From: JAFDVL01 sp043736395 | GTDB taxonomy: Bacteria > Acidobacteriota > Blastocatellia > RBC074 | Direction of reading: 5' to 3' | DNA: 33,704 nt | NCBI GenBank assembly: GCA_043736395.1 | Contig: JAYTCQ010000324.1 | Location: 1 to 33,704, forward strand | Shown: positions 23,208 to 33,184 of the stretch, piece by piece | How the letters are laid out: every line of letters begins with the position of its first letter | How positions within the stretch are numbered: the first letter of the stretch is position 1 | The notes under the pieces: generated by a model | Databases searched by the model: none | Seen by the model: the letters and a program-made list of their open reading frames with translations, nothing else | Told to the model about the DNA's origin: nothing | Program-made: the position numbers and the translations under genes

Positions 23208-25418
23208 TTATTTTCCAATCGTAAAAAATGTGTGTTCTTCGACGGCTTGTTGTCCTTGCCGCGCAATGACGCGGATTTCATAGCTGCCTTCCGTCTTGAA
23301 AGTATCTAACGGAACCTTCGCAATGTAAGGAATTTTCCCCTGCGCGTCTACGGCAGGCAATTCAATTTGTCCACGCGCAATCGAGAGTCCATCCTGCAAA
23401 ATTTCGAGGATTAACGAAGGCTTTTCGCCGATTATTTTGCTCGGATAGACAACCGTAAAAACACCTAATTCGCCGCCACTCGCAGGCTTAATTGCTTCCC
23501 CTAAATTCGGAATAATTTTGCCGGTTTGAAAGCGAAACGGATTATCATCCGGAGCCGCTTTCTGATCAATCGGGTCAATTCTTTTGATGACCGAAATACT
23601 GCTCATCCGCAAAGCATCAGAAGTATTCGGAACCAACAGGATCGAACGCTTCGCGCTTTTTTTATTCGTCTCGCGGTCGTGTGCGACAGTTTCCAGCGTG
23701 TAGCGTCCCGGCGTAACATCAAAATTTCTGGTGAAAACAAGATTGCCTTTTTTCAAGGCATCAAGTTTTGTACTGAGGCCGTCGAGTGGAAAATCTTCGC
23801 TGAATTTTTGCACGACGCGGCCTTCGCTATTTTTCAAAATTGCCAGCAACGAACAATGCGTGTGATAAAGTTTTTTCTCTTCGTCTACTTTAAAAGTCAA
23901 ATTGGATAACGGAATTTCGAGTACCAGCATTTGCTGAACACCATCGCCGCGTGGCGCGAAGTGCAGGATTTGCTGGCGATAATCAAAATCGCGCGGAATC
24001 GGTTTCGTACTGAGCGCCGCAAGCATAGGCATTTCATAAGGCAACAGCGGAGTTGAGCTTTCCATCGGCGGCAAAGCAAAATATCCAGCACGCGTTTGAA
24101 TGACGAGATCAGAGCGCACAGTCTTCACAGAAATTGTACGAAATTTGCCATCGAATTCTTTGGCACTTGGTGCATACGAAGCTTCGTAATACGTGGTTAA
24201 TTCTGAAATGACGCGTCTCATCGGTGTGCGAAAATCATTCGTATTCGCGACAAATACGCCGCCCGTGCTTTCTGCGAGTGCCGCCAAATTATTTTGCGAA
24301 TTTTTCGTAATCGCGTTTTCCGCATTATCGAATGATTTGACTTGTTCCATCGTAGTGGCTTGACCACCGCGCGCTCGCTGTTGCCGTTCATTTGCTGAGA
24401 CCGCAGCATTCAATGATTCCTTTGCGGATTGAAAATCGCTTTCCGTTTGCAGTCCGCGCGCATCCACCGCATAAAAACTCACATTCGCTCGATTGGCGGC
24501 ACTGATCGTTGCTTGAAATGTATCTTTTAGCGCGGCGGGAATTTGTAACCCTAGCGAAAAATAAACTACTGTTTTGCGACCCTGCAAACGCTTCTGTCCT
24601 TCCACTAATGACAACAACGAAAAGAGCGAACTCTGCCCTTGTTGTTGTCGTGCAGAATCATCCGCCAGGCGTAAAATATTCAGCGTTACTTCGGCAGCTT
24701 TCGCATCGGCAAAGGCTGAACCGTTAACTGTGCTGGCTCCGCCCTGTCCTCCGACATTTGCCGCAGCCGCAGTCGCCGCCGCATCGGCATTGGTGAAATT
24801 TTCTAACTCCTGCCGAATTTTTTGGGAACCATCCGCAAACGAAGAAGGTGCTTCACCCGATGCGCGTTCGACCGCTAATCTGGCGCGTTCACGATCACTC
24901 GTGAACGGTTGAATGACATTGATGCGCTGATCCAAAACAAAAATTGCGACCATCACGTTCGGACCGTAATTTTCTTTCAAAAATTCGAGCGCAGCCGCTT
25001 TGGCATTGCGTCGCCCGTCGGGATTTAGTCGCTCAAAAACGAATGATACCAAATTAATTTGTCGGAGCGGATCAGGGGTTTTAGGTGCACCATTATTGGT
25101 GTTTGATGAATTTGCCGGAGTGGCGCTACCGCTTTCAACACCTGCTTCACCGCCACGATTGACGTTGCGAAATGAAATGATTTCCTGCTTCACATTGTCT
25201 TCAAAAATTTCAATCTCGCCTGCTTTCAGATCCGTCACCGGCCTGCCTTTTTTATCGCGAATAATGATGTCGAGCAGGACTTCTTCCGCGCCGATGCGCA
25301 GAATTTCTTCCTTCGGTTTTTGCTGTGCTGAAGGTTGCGTGGTTTGCGCAATGACAGACAAACAAACAAGTGAAAATGATAAGATTTGTGCAATGATACG
25401 ACGTAAAAATTGTTGCAT
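23208..25418 (-). CDS. Exported VWFA-related protein (shorter paralogue)
   Basis: From ATG 25418 the product is 736 residues and begins with the signal peptide MQQFLRRIIAQILSFSLVCL; an upstream in-frame start at 25514 would bury the signal and overlap the cytochrome gene by 80 nt. The VWFA-related core matches the 5877-9053 protein: VLLDIIIRDKKGR, EIEIFEDNVKQE, TVVYFSLGLQIP, SFYAVDARGL and STGGVFVANTNDF. A beta-rich second half ends at the stop without the long C-terminal domain of the paralogue. It lies 16 nt after the multiheme cytochrome gene and 8 nt before the DUF7009-like gene, so it belongs to the same transcript. It probably acts in the periplasm; the role is unproven. Confidence 0.85.
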   Translation of the reverse strand: MQQFLRRIIAQILSFSLVCLSVIAQTTQPSAQQKPKEEILRIGAEEVLLDIIIRDKKGRPVTDLKAGEIEIFEDNVKQEIISFRNVNRGGEAGVESGSATPANSSNTNNGAPKTPDPLRQINLVSFVFERLNPDGRRNAKAAALEFLKENYGPNVMVAIFVLDQRINVIQPFTSDRERARLAVERASGEAPSSFADGSQKIRQELENFTNADAAATAAAANVGGQGGASTVNGSAFADAKAAEVTLNILRLADDSARQQQGQSSLFSLLSLVEGQKRLQGRKTVVYFSLGLQIPAALKDTFQATISAANRANVSFYAVDARGLQTESDFQSAKESLNAAVSANERQQRARGGQATTMEQVKSFDNAENAITKNSQNNLAALAESTGGVFVANTNDFRTPMRRVISELTTYYEASYAPSAKEFDGKFRTISVKTVRSDLVIQTRAGYFALPPMESSTPLLPYEMPMLAALSTKPIPRDFDYRQQILHFAPRGDGVQQMLVLEIPLSNLTFKVDEEKKLYHTHCSLLAILKNSEGRVVQKFSEDFPLDGLSTKLDALKKGNLVFTRNFDVTPGRYTLETVAHDRETNKKSAKRSILLVPNTSDALRMSSISVIKRIDPIDQKAAPDDNPFRFQTGKIIPNLGEAIKPASGGELGVFTVVYPSKIIGEKPSLILEILQDGLSIARGQIELPAVDAQGKIPYIAKVPLDTFKTEGSYEIRVIARQGQQAVEEHTFFTIGK

Positions 25419-25434
25419 AAAAATCTCTAATAAA

Positions 25435-26586
25435 TTAATTCGGGTACGGCTCACCCGCACGAACAATGCGAATCTGATGATCGGAAAATTTATGATGCGA
25501 ACCTGGAATTTCATATTCAGGCATGTGACACGAAGCGCAATTCTGTGTCTTCCCGGCTTTGCAAACTGGTGACATTTTCAGCTTTTGCTCCGGCTTCGAT
25601 TGCTGATGGCACGCTATGCATTTGCTGTCGTAAAAACTTGCCGGACGTTTGGAATTGTCATGCGGATCGTGACACGCCGTACAGCTAATTCGCTTGTCGT
25701 CAAAATCATAACACTTGCTGCCGAAAATTCGGTACGGCTGAAAACGAACATTGACGACTCCCTGCGCTTTCATCAACTGCACCTGTGCCCACGTGCGATG
25801 ACATGAGCCGCAAAATTGAGACTGCCCTTCGGTATCAAAATGCCCAGGATTCAAAATCGCTTTGTCGCTGATCGCCCCTGTTTTCGGCTTCGTTTTCATC
25901 AGAGCCACGTGTTTTTCACCTGCGCCGTGGCATCCTTCGCACGTAACCCCCGGCGTCATTTTATCAAGCTGTAATTTGCCTTCACTCACCGGAGCCGTCG
26001 AATGACAACTGAAACAATCTTTGGTATCCAGCGAATCCATCATTCGTCCAAAAGCTTCTTCTAAAGATTTTGCCGCCCCACTCAGAGAGCCAAGCGTGTA
26101 ATCCAATCCCTTGATTTCATTATAAAAACTGACGCGGCTTTCATAATATTTTCCGCCGTATTCCAGCACGTACGTTTGCCCAGCTTTGCCCTGTCCGAGC
26201 GCATATAAAATGGGAGCTGAAATCGTTTCTTTGCCATCCGTCACTGAATAAATGCTTTGATTATTTTTTCGATCAATTGAATATAAATAAGTTCCGCTTT
26301 TGAAAGTTAAGTTTGGATTCGCTTGCAGGATTTCGCATTCGGCAACCATTTCCAACGCTTTCGCCATCGTCGTGTTTGCTTGCGTTTCATTTTGCGTATT
26401 GCATTCGGCGCAAGCTTTATTACCAACGTATTTCGCTCCGGCAGGCGCGTGCGTCGCACGCCATTCCATGGTCGGCGTGAACGATTTGCCGTTGCTTTGA
26501 CTGAAGGATTTGAAGGGATTCCAAATCAGCAAAGCAGTGCTCGTCATCAGCACTAATAAAATTAATTTGGCAAAACGAATTTTCAT
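25435..26586 (-). CDS. Multiheme c-type cytochrome (six intact heme motifs, one degenerate)
   Basis: The 383-residue protein has an N-terminal signal or anchor (LILLVLMTSTALLIW). CxxCH motifs stand at 191-195, 216-220, 259-263, 302-306, 323-327 and 350-354. A seventh, CAECN at 59-63, has lost the His ligand (AAT codon at 26398-26400, one base from CAT). The layout resembles the cytochrome c554 or nitrite-reductase-like family of multihemes found in Acidobacteriota. It would carry electrons in the periplasm, perhaps to or from the molybdoenzyme encoded downstream in the same cluster, which is inference. The ATG overlaps the stop of the upstream TPR gene by one base. Confidence 0.9.
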   Translation of the reverse strand: MKIRFAKLILLVLMTSTALLIWNPFKSFSQSNGKSFTPTMEWRATHAPAGAKYVGNKACAECNTQNETQANTTMAKALEMVAECEILQANPNLTFKSGTYLYSIDRKNNQSIYSVTDGKETISAPILYALGQGKAGQTYVLEYGGKYYESRVSFYNEIKGLDYTLGSLSGAAKSLEEAFGRMMDSLDTKDCFSCHSTAPVSEGKLQLDKMTPGVTCEGCHGAGEKHVALMKTKPKTGAISDKAILNPGHFDTEGQSQFCGSCHRTWAQVQLMKAQGVVNVRFQPYRIFGSKCYDFDDKRISCTACHDPHDNSKRPASFYDSKCIACHQQSKPEQKLKMSPVCKAGKTQNCASCHMPEYEIPGSHHKFSDHQIRIVRAGEPYPN

Positions 26587-27752
26587 TACGGCTTGGATTC
26601 TGTTGGCGATTTGTCGCCAATGATATTTTCTTTGTCTTTTCGGCGAATTTTATCAAGGCGCATAAACTCTGCCCGCGCCTTATCAGCTTCGGGTTTACGT
26701 CCGGCTTTGGAATAAGCCCGTGCGAGCGCAAAATACATTTCAGGACTAGTGGGAGCCTGTTTCACACCGATTTCTAATTCTTTGACCGAGCGTTCCGTTT
26801 GTCCCAGCTCTAATAAAATTCTGCCCAGCGCATTGTGCGAAGCAAACAAATTCGGAGCCAGTTTTACCGCCTCTTCCGCGTATGATAATCTGGCTTTCGG
26901 ATCATTGCGTTTGATCGCTTCAAAGGCGATTTGCAACCGCGCAAAAATATGCTGCGGAGAAATTTCTAATTCTTTTTTGAATTCCGTCACTGCTTCATCC
27001 GGCGAATCGCGCAGTAAAAATACCCCGTACGCATAATGCACATTCGGAGCCAAAGGAAATGCAGCGAGCAATTCCTGATATTCCTGCGTTGCTACATCGC
27101 GTTTGTCTGTTGTTCCATAAAATGCCGCACGCCCTGTTTTCATTACTACTTCGCGTTTGTCCGCCGGAATTTCCGCTGGCAAAAAAGGTAGCCGCAACAT
27201 CGCCAATCCGAACGCTTCCAGAATGGCGGGATTCTCCGTCTGTGATTTCGCCATCTCCGACAAGACCGCAAATGCTAATTCAAATTGCTCTGTGCGATTC
27301 AATAAAATTGCCGCATGATATTTTGCTACTGCGGCAATTTCGGGATTATCTCCCAGACCGGAATTTCTGCCGCGCTCCAGATGCGACAGCGCATTGAGAT
27401 AATCTTTTAATTGAAATTCGCAAAGCCCAAGAAACGCCCATCCGACTCCGCCTCTGGGTTCGAGTGTAACTAATTTTTGAAATGCTGTCCGGCCTTCGGC
27501 GTAGCGATCAAGCTGATAAAAAATTGTGCCGAGCGCCCACCATCCTTCGACCCAATTTGGTTTTTGTCGAAGTGCCTGCTGATACAACCGAATCGCATCA
27601 TCAAGTTTTTCAGCAGCGCGGGCAGCGACAGCGCGATTGACCAGCTGTTCGAAAGCGGCGGACATTGGTGCCTGTCGTCGCGGCGTTTGCGCTGCCAGCA
27701 ATGAAGCGCAGAGGAAACATAATACGATTGTAGTTCGGCAATATTTTTTCAC
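26586..27752 (-). CDS. Exported TPR protein
   Basis: The product is 388 residues from a GTG start at 27750-27752, preceded by AAGGA. A signal peptide (KKYCRTTIVLCFLCASLLAA) is followed by about seven tetratricopeptide repeats, for example AIRLYQQALRQKPNWVEGWW, GRTAFQKLVTLEPRGGVGWA and ARAYSKAGRKPEADKARAEF near the end. It is a periplasmic scaffold by family knowledge. The gene begins 8 nt after the stop of a second TPR gene and overlaps the cytochrome gene by one base, which suggests a binding or assembly role for the cytochrome. Confidence 0.85.
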   Translation of the reverse strand: MKKYCRTTIVLCFLCASLLAAQTPRRQAPMSAAFEQLVNRAVAARAAEKLDDAIRLYQQALRQKPNWVEGWWALGTIFYQLDRYAEGRTAFQKLVTLEPRGGVGWAFLGLCEFQLKDYLNALSHLERGRNSGLGDNPEIAAVAKYHAAILLNRTEQFELAFAVLSEMAKSQTENPAILEAFGLAMLRLPFLPAEIPADKREVVMKTGRAAFYGTTDKRDVATQEYQELLAAFPLAPNVHYAYGVFLLRDSPDEAVTEFKKELEISPQHIFARLQIAFEAIKRNDPKARLSYAEEAVKLAPNLFASHNALGRILLELGQTERSVKELEIGVKQAPTSPEMYFALARAYSKAGRKPEADKARAEFMRLDKIRRKDKENIIGDKSPTESKP

Positions 27753-27760
27753 TTCGATCC

Positions 27761-28891
27761 TTACTTTGCTTCCTGTTTATCTTTTTGTTTCGCTTGCCGC
27801 TCAAGATTTAATTTACTCACAATCGCCTGTTCACGGTCTCCGTCGGCTTTACGTTTGAGGCGATAATACACTGTCGCGAGCATGACATGCGCTTCCAAAA
27901 AATCCGGCGCGTCTTTGATTAATTTTTCCAGTTCAAGAACGGCTTCATTAATTTTTCCCTGACCGATGCGAATCGTTTCGATGAAGTACCGCGCATTCGG
28001 TTCGCCGGGACGAACGAGCAAAGCCCGCTGAAAATATTTCAGCGCTTCGTCTGGATTTTGATCTTGTTTGAGGATCGTCCCGATCTGTAAATTCGCATCG
28101 AAATCATTGGGGTTACTTTCCAGTTCCAGGCGGAATTCTTCACGCGCCTGATCTGTATTTCCTGTCATCGTCAAGGCACGACCGTAGTATGCGTGCACGG
28201 TAGGAAGTTTCGGATTGAGCTTCACCGCCTGCGCAAATTCTTTCGCCGCATTGGCGTAATCTGCGGAGAGCAAATACGTCGTCCCAATCATCATTCGTGC
28301 TTCAGCAGAATCGCCGTCACGCATAATTTTTTCGATTCGCGCTTGTCCTTTTTCAACTTGTTTTTCCCGCAGGTAAGCCGTACCCAGCAAGTACGCGAGA
28401 GCTTTATTTTCAGGCGCTTTGGCTTCACGTGGCTCCAGCAACGTAATCACTTTTTGATATTCGCCCATCTGCAAATAACAATCCGCGAGGAGCAAAACTA
28501 CATTCGGCTGATCGGGCTGACTCACCAATATTTTTTCGAGTTCTTTCGATGCATCAACAATGCGCGCAGTTTTGTAATACGCCACCGCCAGATTGAAGCG
28601 GATGCCGGGATTTTTCCCGTCCAATAAAAGTGCGCGATTATATTGCTCAATGGCTTCCTGAAAGCGTCCCAGCTTGGCGAAGACTGCGCCGAGATTCGAA
28701 CGTGCATCGGTGCGGTCAGGGCGTTGCGCTAAAAATAATTGATATTGCTTGATCGCATTTTCGAGATCGCCGGATTGATGAAGCTGGACAGCACGTACAA
28801 AGATCGCGTCCGTCGCGGATTGGAGCGGTTGCGCGTGGAGAGTCGCAGTCAGAACAACCAATGAGACAAGAAATTTAAATTTTATTAGCAT
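27761..28891 (-). CDS. Exported TPR protein
   Basis: The 376-residue product begins MLIKFKFLVSLVVLTATLHA, a signal peptide, and then consists of TPR repeats throughout (IKQYQLFLAQRPDRTDARS, EQYNRALLLDGKNPGIRFN, ALKYFQRALLVRPGEPNARY). AGGAA lies 6 nt before the ATG. It is the first gene of the eight-gene minus-strand cluster and is 8 nt from the next TPR gene. No clear promoter was found just upstream; the terminator at 28947 separates it from the TonB-dependent receptor. Specific partners are unknown. Confidence 0.85.
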   Translation of the reverse strand: MLIKFKFLVSLVVLTATLHAQPLQSATDAIFVRAVQLHQSGDLENAIKQYQLFLAQRPDRTDARSNLGAVFAKLGRFQEAIEQYNRALLLDGKNPGIRFNLAVAYYKTARIVDASKELEKILVSQPDQPNVVLLLADCYLQMGEYQKVITLLEPREAKAPENKALAYLLGTAYLREKQVEKGQARIEKIMRDGDSAEARMMIGTTYLLSADYANAAKEFAQAVKLNPKLPTVHAYYGRALTMTGNTDQAREEFRLELESNPNDFDANLQIGTILKQDQNPDEALKYFQRALLVRPGEPNARYFIETIRIGQGKINEAVLELEKLIKDAPDFLEAHVMLATVYYRLKRKADGDREQAIVSKLNLERQAKQKDKQEAK

Positions 28892-28946
28892 CCACAGTTC
28901 CTGCTAATTTCGATAAAAATATGCAACTACAGAATACTGACGAAAA

Positions 28947-28975
28947 AATAGGGTGCTGACAAGCAGCACCCTATT
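28947..28975 (-). terminator. Rho-independent terminator of the TonB-dependent receptor gene
   Basis: AATAGGGTGCTG (28947-28958) pairs perfectly with 28964-28975 around ACAAG. Read on the minus strand the stem is followed by TTTTTT, and it begins 25 nt after the receptor stop. Confidence 0.9.
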
Positions 28976-28999
28976 CTAGCATTTAAAATCACGTCGAGC

Positions 29000-31900
29000 T
29001 TAGAAACTAAACTTTAAGCCCAAAGTGACGATTCGGCGACCGAATTTATTATTCGTATACTTGCCAAAGTTAGCTACGGTCGCTGCATTTGGAATAAGTT
29101 TTGGATTCGCTGAATCTGGATTATCAGTTGTATAAACAAGTCTCAGATTATCTTCGACTAACGATTTCAATGGATGATTGAAGAAGTTATTTGCTGACAG
29201 TCTGAACTGAAGTTTCTTGGTTTCACGAATACTGAAAACCTTCTGCAAGGTTAAATCGTGTGCGTTATACATCGGTCCTTTTAAGTAAGGGAATGAATAA
29301 ACACCCAACTGACCCGGTGCTGGTGGTGCGAAACAGCTTAACTTCGCATACTGTTCCTTGCCTAAATCTTTGCGAGGATTACAGCTTAAGGTTGGCTGTA
29401 CGGAAGTAGCAGTTGATCCGAGAACAGTAGCGATATTGCCTGGATCATAAATTGTGACCTTGTCTGTATCAGCTTTGCCTGCACAACGTGCAGCATTTGC
29501 TCCCGTCTTCGCAAATTTACAAGTTTGCTCCAAGGCACCTTGTAATCGGAAGTTAACACTATTTGCCTGAAGCGGATAGCCACTGGCAAATTGTGAAATT
29601 CCTGAAAGCATCCAGCCATCTAACATTGCTTTAGCCACAATATTGTCTGTCTTGATGTATTCTTTCGCAAATTTTGGCAGTTCAATCGTATACGCAAAAT
29701 TTAAAGCATGCGTACGATCATAGCCAAGGATTCCATAGTTGTGACCACGAAGGTCTAACTGGTCAGAAGCAGATCCCTGATTACCACCATTCTTGATTCC
29801 CAAAGCCTTCGAGAAAGTATAAGAAGTCAGGAAGTTGACCTTGCCAATCTGTCGGCTCAAAGTGAATTGAGCTGAATTATAGTTTTGATAAGCAATGTGA
29901 CTAATGATATTGACATCACCAAAACCTTGGAATGGTCTGAAGGCATCGCAATTGTTTCCAGCTAATGCCGCAGCTTTACAACCTGCCGTGTTGAGCGGAA
30001 CCAGATTTACATTTTGTGAATAGAGCTGATCACGACTGCGATTGCCAACATAGGCGGCTTCCAAACTTATTGAGAATGGTAAGCGCTGCGCGACTGTAAA
30101 GCTATAGCTGTCAACGTAAGGCTGCTTGTCATCACCTTTGGCTAATGCTTCAAAGCTGGTACTTAAATCTGCGGCAGCGCGAGCTGCTGCTTCACTTGGA
30201 TACCGGGCATCAATAGCTGCAAAAGTAGTGGCTCCGCCGCCATTACCTGTACGTAGACCTAACGCCGTATCAAGACCACTGGTTAACTGAGCGTCATGAT
30301 AATACGAACGTCCGAAACCTCCACGTAAAACAGTTTTACCATTACCGAATAAATCGTAAGCAAAACCTAAACGCGGCGCCACAAACAAGGCTTTCGTTGG
30401 TGCGCCTGAAAGCGGAATTTCAGAATTCTGCTTATTAAATAAAACTCCTGATTGCACACCCGTAAGGGCATTTACCGGGGTAGTCTTATTAAATTTCGAC
30501 GCATCAAATACTGAGAATCCTGCGCCTTGCCGATCATACCACTTACCTAAATGATAGAAGCGGGCACCCAGATCAAGGGTTAAACGACGAGTGGCTTTCC
30601 AGTTATCTGAAACATAAAACTCCATCGTATTGAACGCAATATTGTGAAGTACGTTTTTGGTTGATTCAGAATAGTCAGCAATACGCCCCAGCAAAATATC
30701 TGCCAGCGTGTTTCCGCTGGAGTTCCCCCCCAAGTTGCGAAAGCAGCAATTCCATTGGAGTTCGCGTTGCCTGGTTGATTATTAATAACGTGCTCGTAAT
30801 ACGCACCTGTTTTCAAGGTATGCGTACCCGTAACTTTAGTTAAGTTATCTGAGAAATTTGCCAGATGCTTCGTCGCAAACAGAATTGGATCGAAACCGCC
30901 TGGATTGAACAAAGTCGGACCGCCGCCCCATGTGGTGATTGAAGGAATTTGATCCAGACCATTCTTGAACAATCCTTTGAAGGGAATGCCAAGAGCAGTT
31001 TTGGAAATTTTCTTCGGATCTTCAAACTGGTTCGGGAAGTCAATAAATGAATAGCCAAACACAAATTCATTCGTCAGGGTTGGCGTGAACACTTTCGTCA
31101 AACTGGCACTAACTGAATCTGAACGATTCGGTGCAACTGTCGCGGTCGGGTACGGAACCTGCTCACTATTTCTCCACCACAATCCGATTGGGAAGTTTTG
31201 AACTTCTGTTTGCAGATTGTAGCGCGCATAGAACTTCGTGCTTTCACTAACGTTGTAATCAATACGAGTCAGCGACTGCTTCATGTTTTGATTCAGCGTT
31301 AATGAGTTAACGTAGTTGTAACCAAAAGGAGTGGTGCCAGGATCGGCATTCGGAAGTGGTAATAAGCTGGTCAAGACAGAGCCAGTTTTATCAATCGCAG
31401 AAGCTGCTAATTTGTATGGACCACTGCAATAGGAAGCTAATGTCAGAGGTGCAGTTGCGGTACCGGGGTCACAGACTTTCCCGTTAACCTGATCTGAGCC
31501 AAGCTTACTAAGATAAGTAAGATCGCTGAAATCACCATTACGCATTGCTGCGGTTGGGACACGCGAACGAACCAGACCTGTATCAAGGGTTTGTTTATAG
31601 AACTCAAAACCTGTAAAGAAGAACAGCTTGTCACGATTTTTATTGATGCCAGTCCCTGGAATTAGAATTGGTCCACCAATATTGAACCCGGGGAATTTGT
31701 AATCATTCTCAGGGCGTTTTTGTTTATTCTGATTGAATGACCAATCATTTGAGTTTAAGTTGTAGTTACGGAAATAGCTATATGCAGATCCGTGAAAATC
31801 CTTACCGCCACCTTTGGAAATAGCGTTCAGCGTCACAGGCAGGGCCTTTGGAAACGTCAGCACCGAAGTTAGACGTTGAAACCTTGAACTCTTCCACCAT

Positions 31901-32611
31901 GTCGGGGTTGATATTGATCGGAGTTGCACAGTTGCAACCTGGATCAGAAACGTGTGCGCCGTCAGCTACGATGTCAAGAGCGTCAGCACGGGTACCATTC
32001 GCGGAGAAGCTGCCGATAGCACTTTGGCTACCACCGTCTCCGTTACCGTTAATACCAATTGCTTCACCGTTGAAACCTGGCTTATTGTTCAGTCCGGTGA
32101 TCGGAGTAAAACCTGGTAAAGCTTTAATCAGTTCGGTCGCATTGCGTCCGACTAATGAAAGATTGGTAATTTGTTTATTAGTCAGTGTGATGCTCTTCTC
32201 ACCGTTATCTACCGGTGCAAGTTGATCTGCGCTGGCGGAAATATCAACCGATCCGGCAACACCAGAAGCACCAAGGGCAATATCGGTAATGGTACGACGG
32301 TCGCCCGCGCTGACGCGCAGTCCGGTGCGTTCCCATTTAGCGAATCCTGAAGCCTCAATCGAGACCTTGTATTCACCAGTTGGGACAGAAGCAAAGGCGA
32401 ACACACCGTCAGAGTTACTGACCGTGCGTCGAATGTCTCCGGTATTAGCATTCGTTAAAATAATATTTGCGCTCGGGATAACGGCACCGGTTTGATCCAG
32501 TACGGTTCCTGATAATTGCCCGGTCAGATTCTGTGCCAAAGCACTGAACGAGAGAGCAAGCGCAAACAGCAAACAGGTAATTAACTTCCCTGCTGTCATT
32601 GTGCGTTTCAT
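29000..32611 (-). pseudogene. Oar-like TonB-dependent receptor, interrupted by two frameshifts
   Basis: Three overlapping frames together make one receptor of about 1200 residues: 31802-32611, 30580-31929 and 29000-30733. ATG 32611 has AGGAG 8 nt upstream and begins the signal peptide MKRTMTAGKLITCLLFALAL; the upstream ATG 32665 is rejected. After the signal comes a carboxypeptidase-regulatory domain (GTVLDQTGAVIPSANIILTN), the plug, and a beta barrel ending in GLKFSF. The first break needs one surplus base removed near 31837 (SKGPA then VTLNAISKGGG). The second is at a G7 tract, plus-strand C 30725-30731 (ATWGG then NSSGNTLADIL), which one more G would repair. Such receptors import large ligands across the outer membrane or act in surface adhesion. 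Sequencing error, phase variation and genuine decay are all possible. Confidence 0.85.
30725..30731. repeat. Homopolymer C7 (G7 in the gene) at a frameshift
   Basis: Seven identical bases lie exactly where the receptor changes frame. Eight would restore it. Confidence 0.8.
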
Positions 32612-32840
32612 AAAATATACTCCTGGGTTGGTAGGATCAGCGTGACAGAAATAGTTTAAGTCCATCTAACCCCACAAAATCTATTCAGGTGTTGCTTCGT
32701 TCGGCAAAACACGAAAATAGACGCTAAAACGAAATCTTGTGATTTCTTTAATTCGGTCTATTCAGATCAACGAAATTTCCCAGCAAAGGAAGGTATTTAT
32801 CTTTCTCGTACCGATGATACTTAGCCACCAGATGCGCAAT

Positions 32841-32869
32841 ATAATACTAAAGTTGGATAAATAGGTCAA
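32841..32869 (-). promoter_or_regulatory. Sigma70-type promoter for the TonB-dependent receptor
   Basis: On the minus strand TTGACC (32864-32869) and TATTAT (32841-32846) are separated by 17 bp. The predicted start near 32834 gives a leader of about 220 nt to ATG 32611. In the gap 32612-32896 I see no other gene or known riboswitch. Confidence 0.6.
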
Positions 32870-32896
32870 ACCAAAGAAAAGGAGCCATAACCGATC

Positions 32897-33079
32897 TTAC
32901 TCTAATTGGTTGGCTTCAAATGAAATGAGCTCGCCGTCTTCCGCCGTGTAATTTATATCAATCGGACGGCAGCAAACTTCGCAGTCTTCGATGTAGCTTT
33001 GGCTCTCCACCGAGAGGTCGAATACCATTGAAATTTCCTGCCAACAATACGGGCAATTGAAAAAATATTCTTCTTCCAT
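32897..33079 (-). CDS. CPXCG-motif small cysteine-rich protein
   Basis: The 60-residue protein has the two cysteine pairs of the CPXCG family, CPYC (9-12) and CEVC (33-36), which would form a zinc ribbon. The start ATG 33077-33079 has no Shine-Dalgarno; the palindrome 33085-33176 begins only 5 nt away. The family is widespread and functionally uncharacterised. It is divergent from the selenoprotein gene at 33185. Confidence 0.85.
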   Translation of the reverse strand: MEEEYFFNCPYCWQEISMVFDLSVESQSYIEDCEVCCRPIDINYTAEDGELISFEANQLE

Positions 33080-33084
33080 AATAA

Positions 33085-33176
33085 GGTACGATAGGCGTCC
33101 CCGCCTGTCGCGCTCACATTTCCTACACTACACGAGGTAACGAAATTATTCGACAGGCGGGGACGCCTATCGTACC
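33085..33176. repeat. Perfect 26-bp inverted repeat filling a divergent intergenic region
   Basis: Arms 33085-33110 (GGTACGATAGGCGTCCCC and onward) and 33151-33176 are exact reverse complements, separated by 40 nt. The element lies 5 nt from the CPXCG start and 8 nt from the ATG at 33185, so it fills the shared promoter region and gives both genes the same 26-nt sequence just before their starts. A related single arm is at 9547-9571. Confidence 0.9.
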
Positions 33177-33184
33177 CTTTCACG

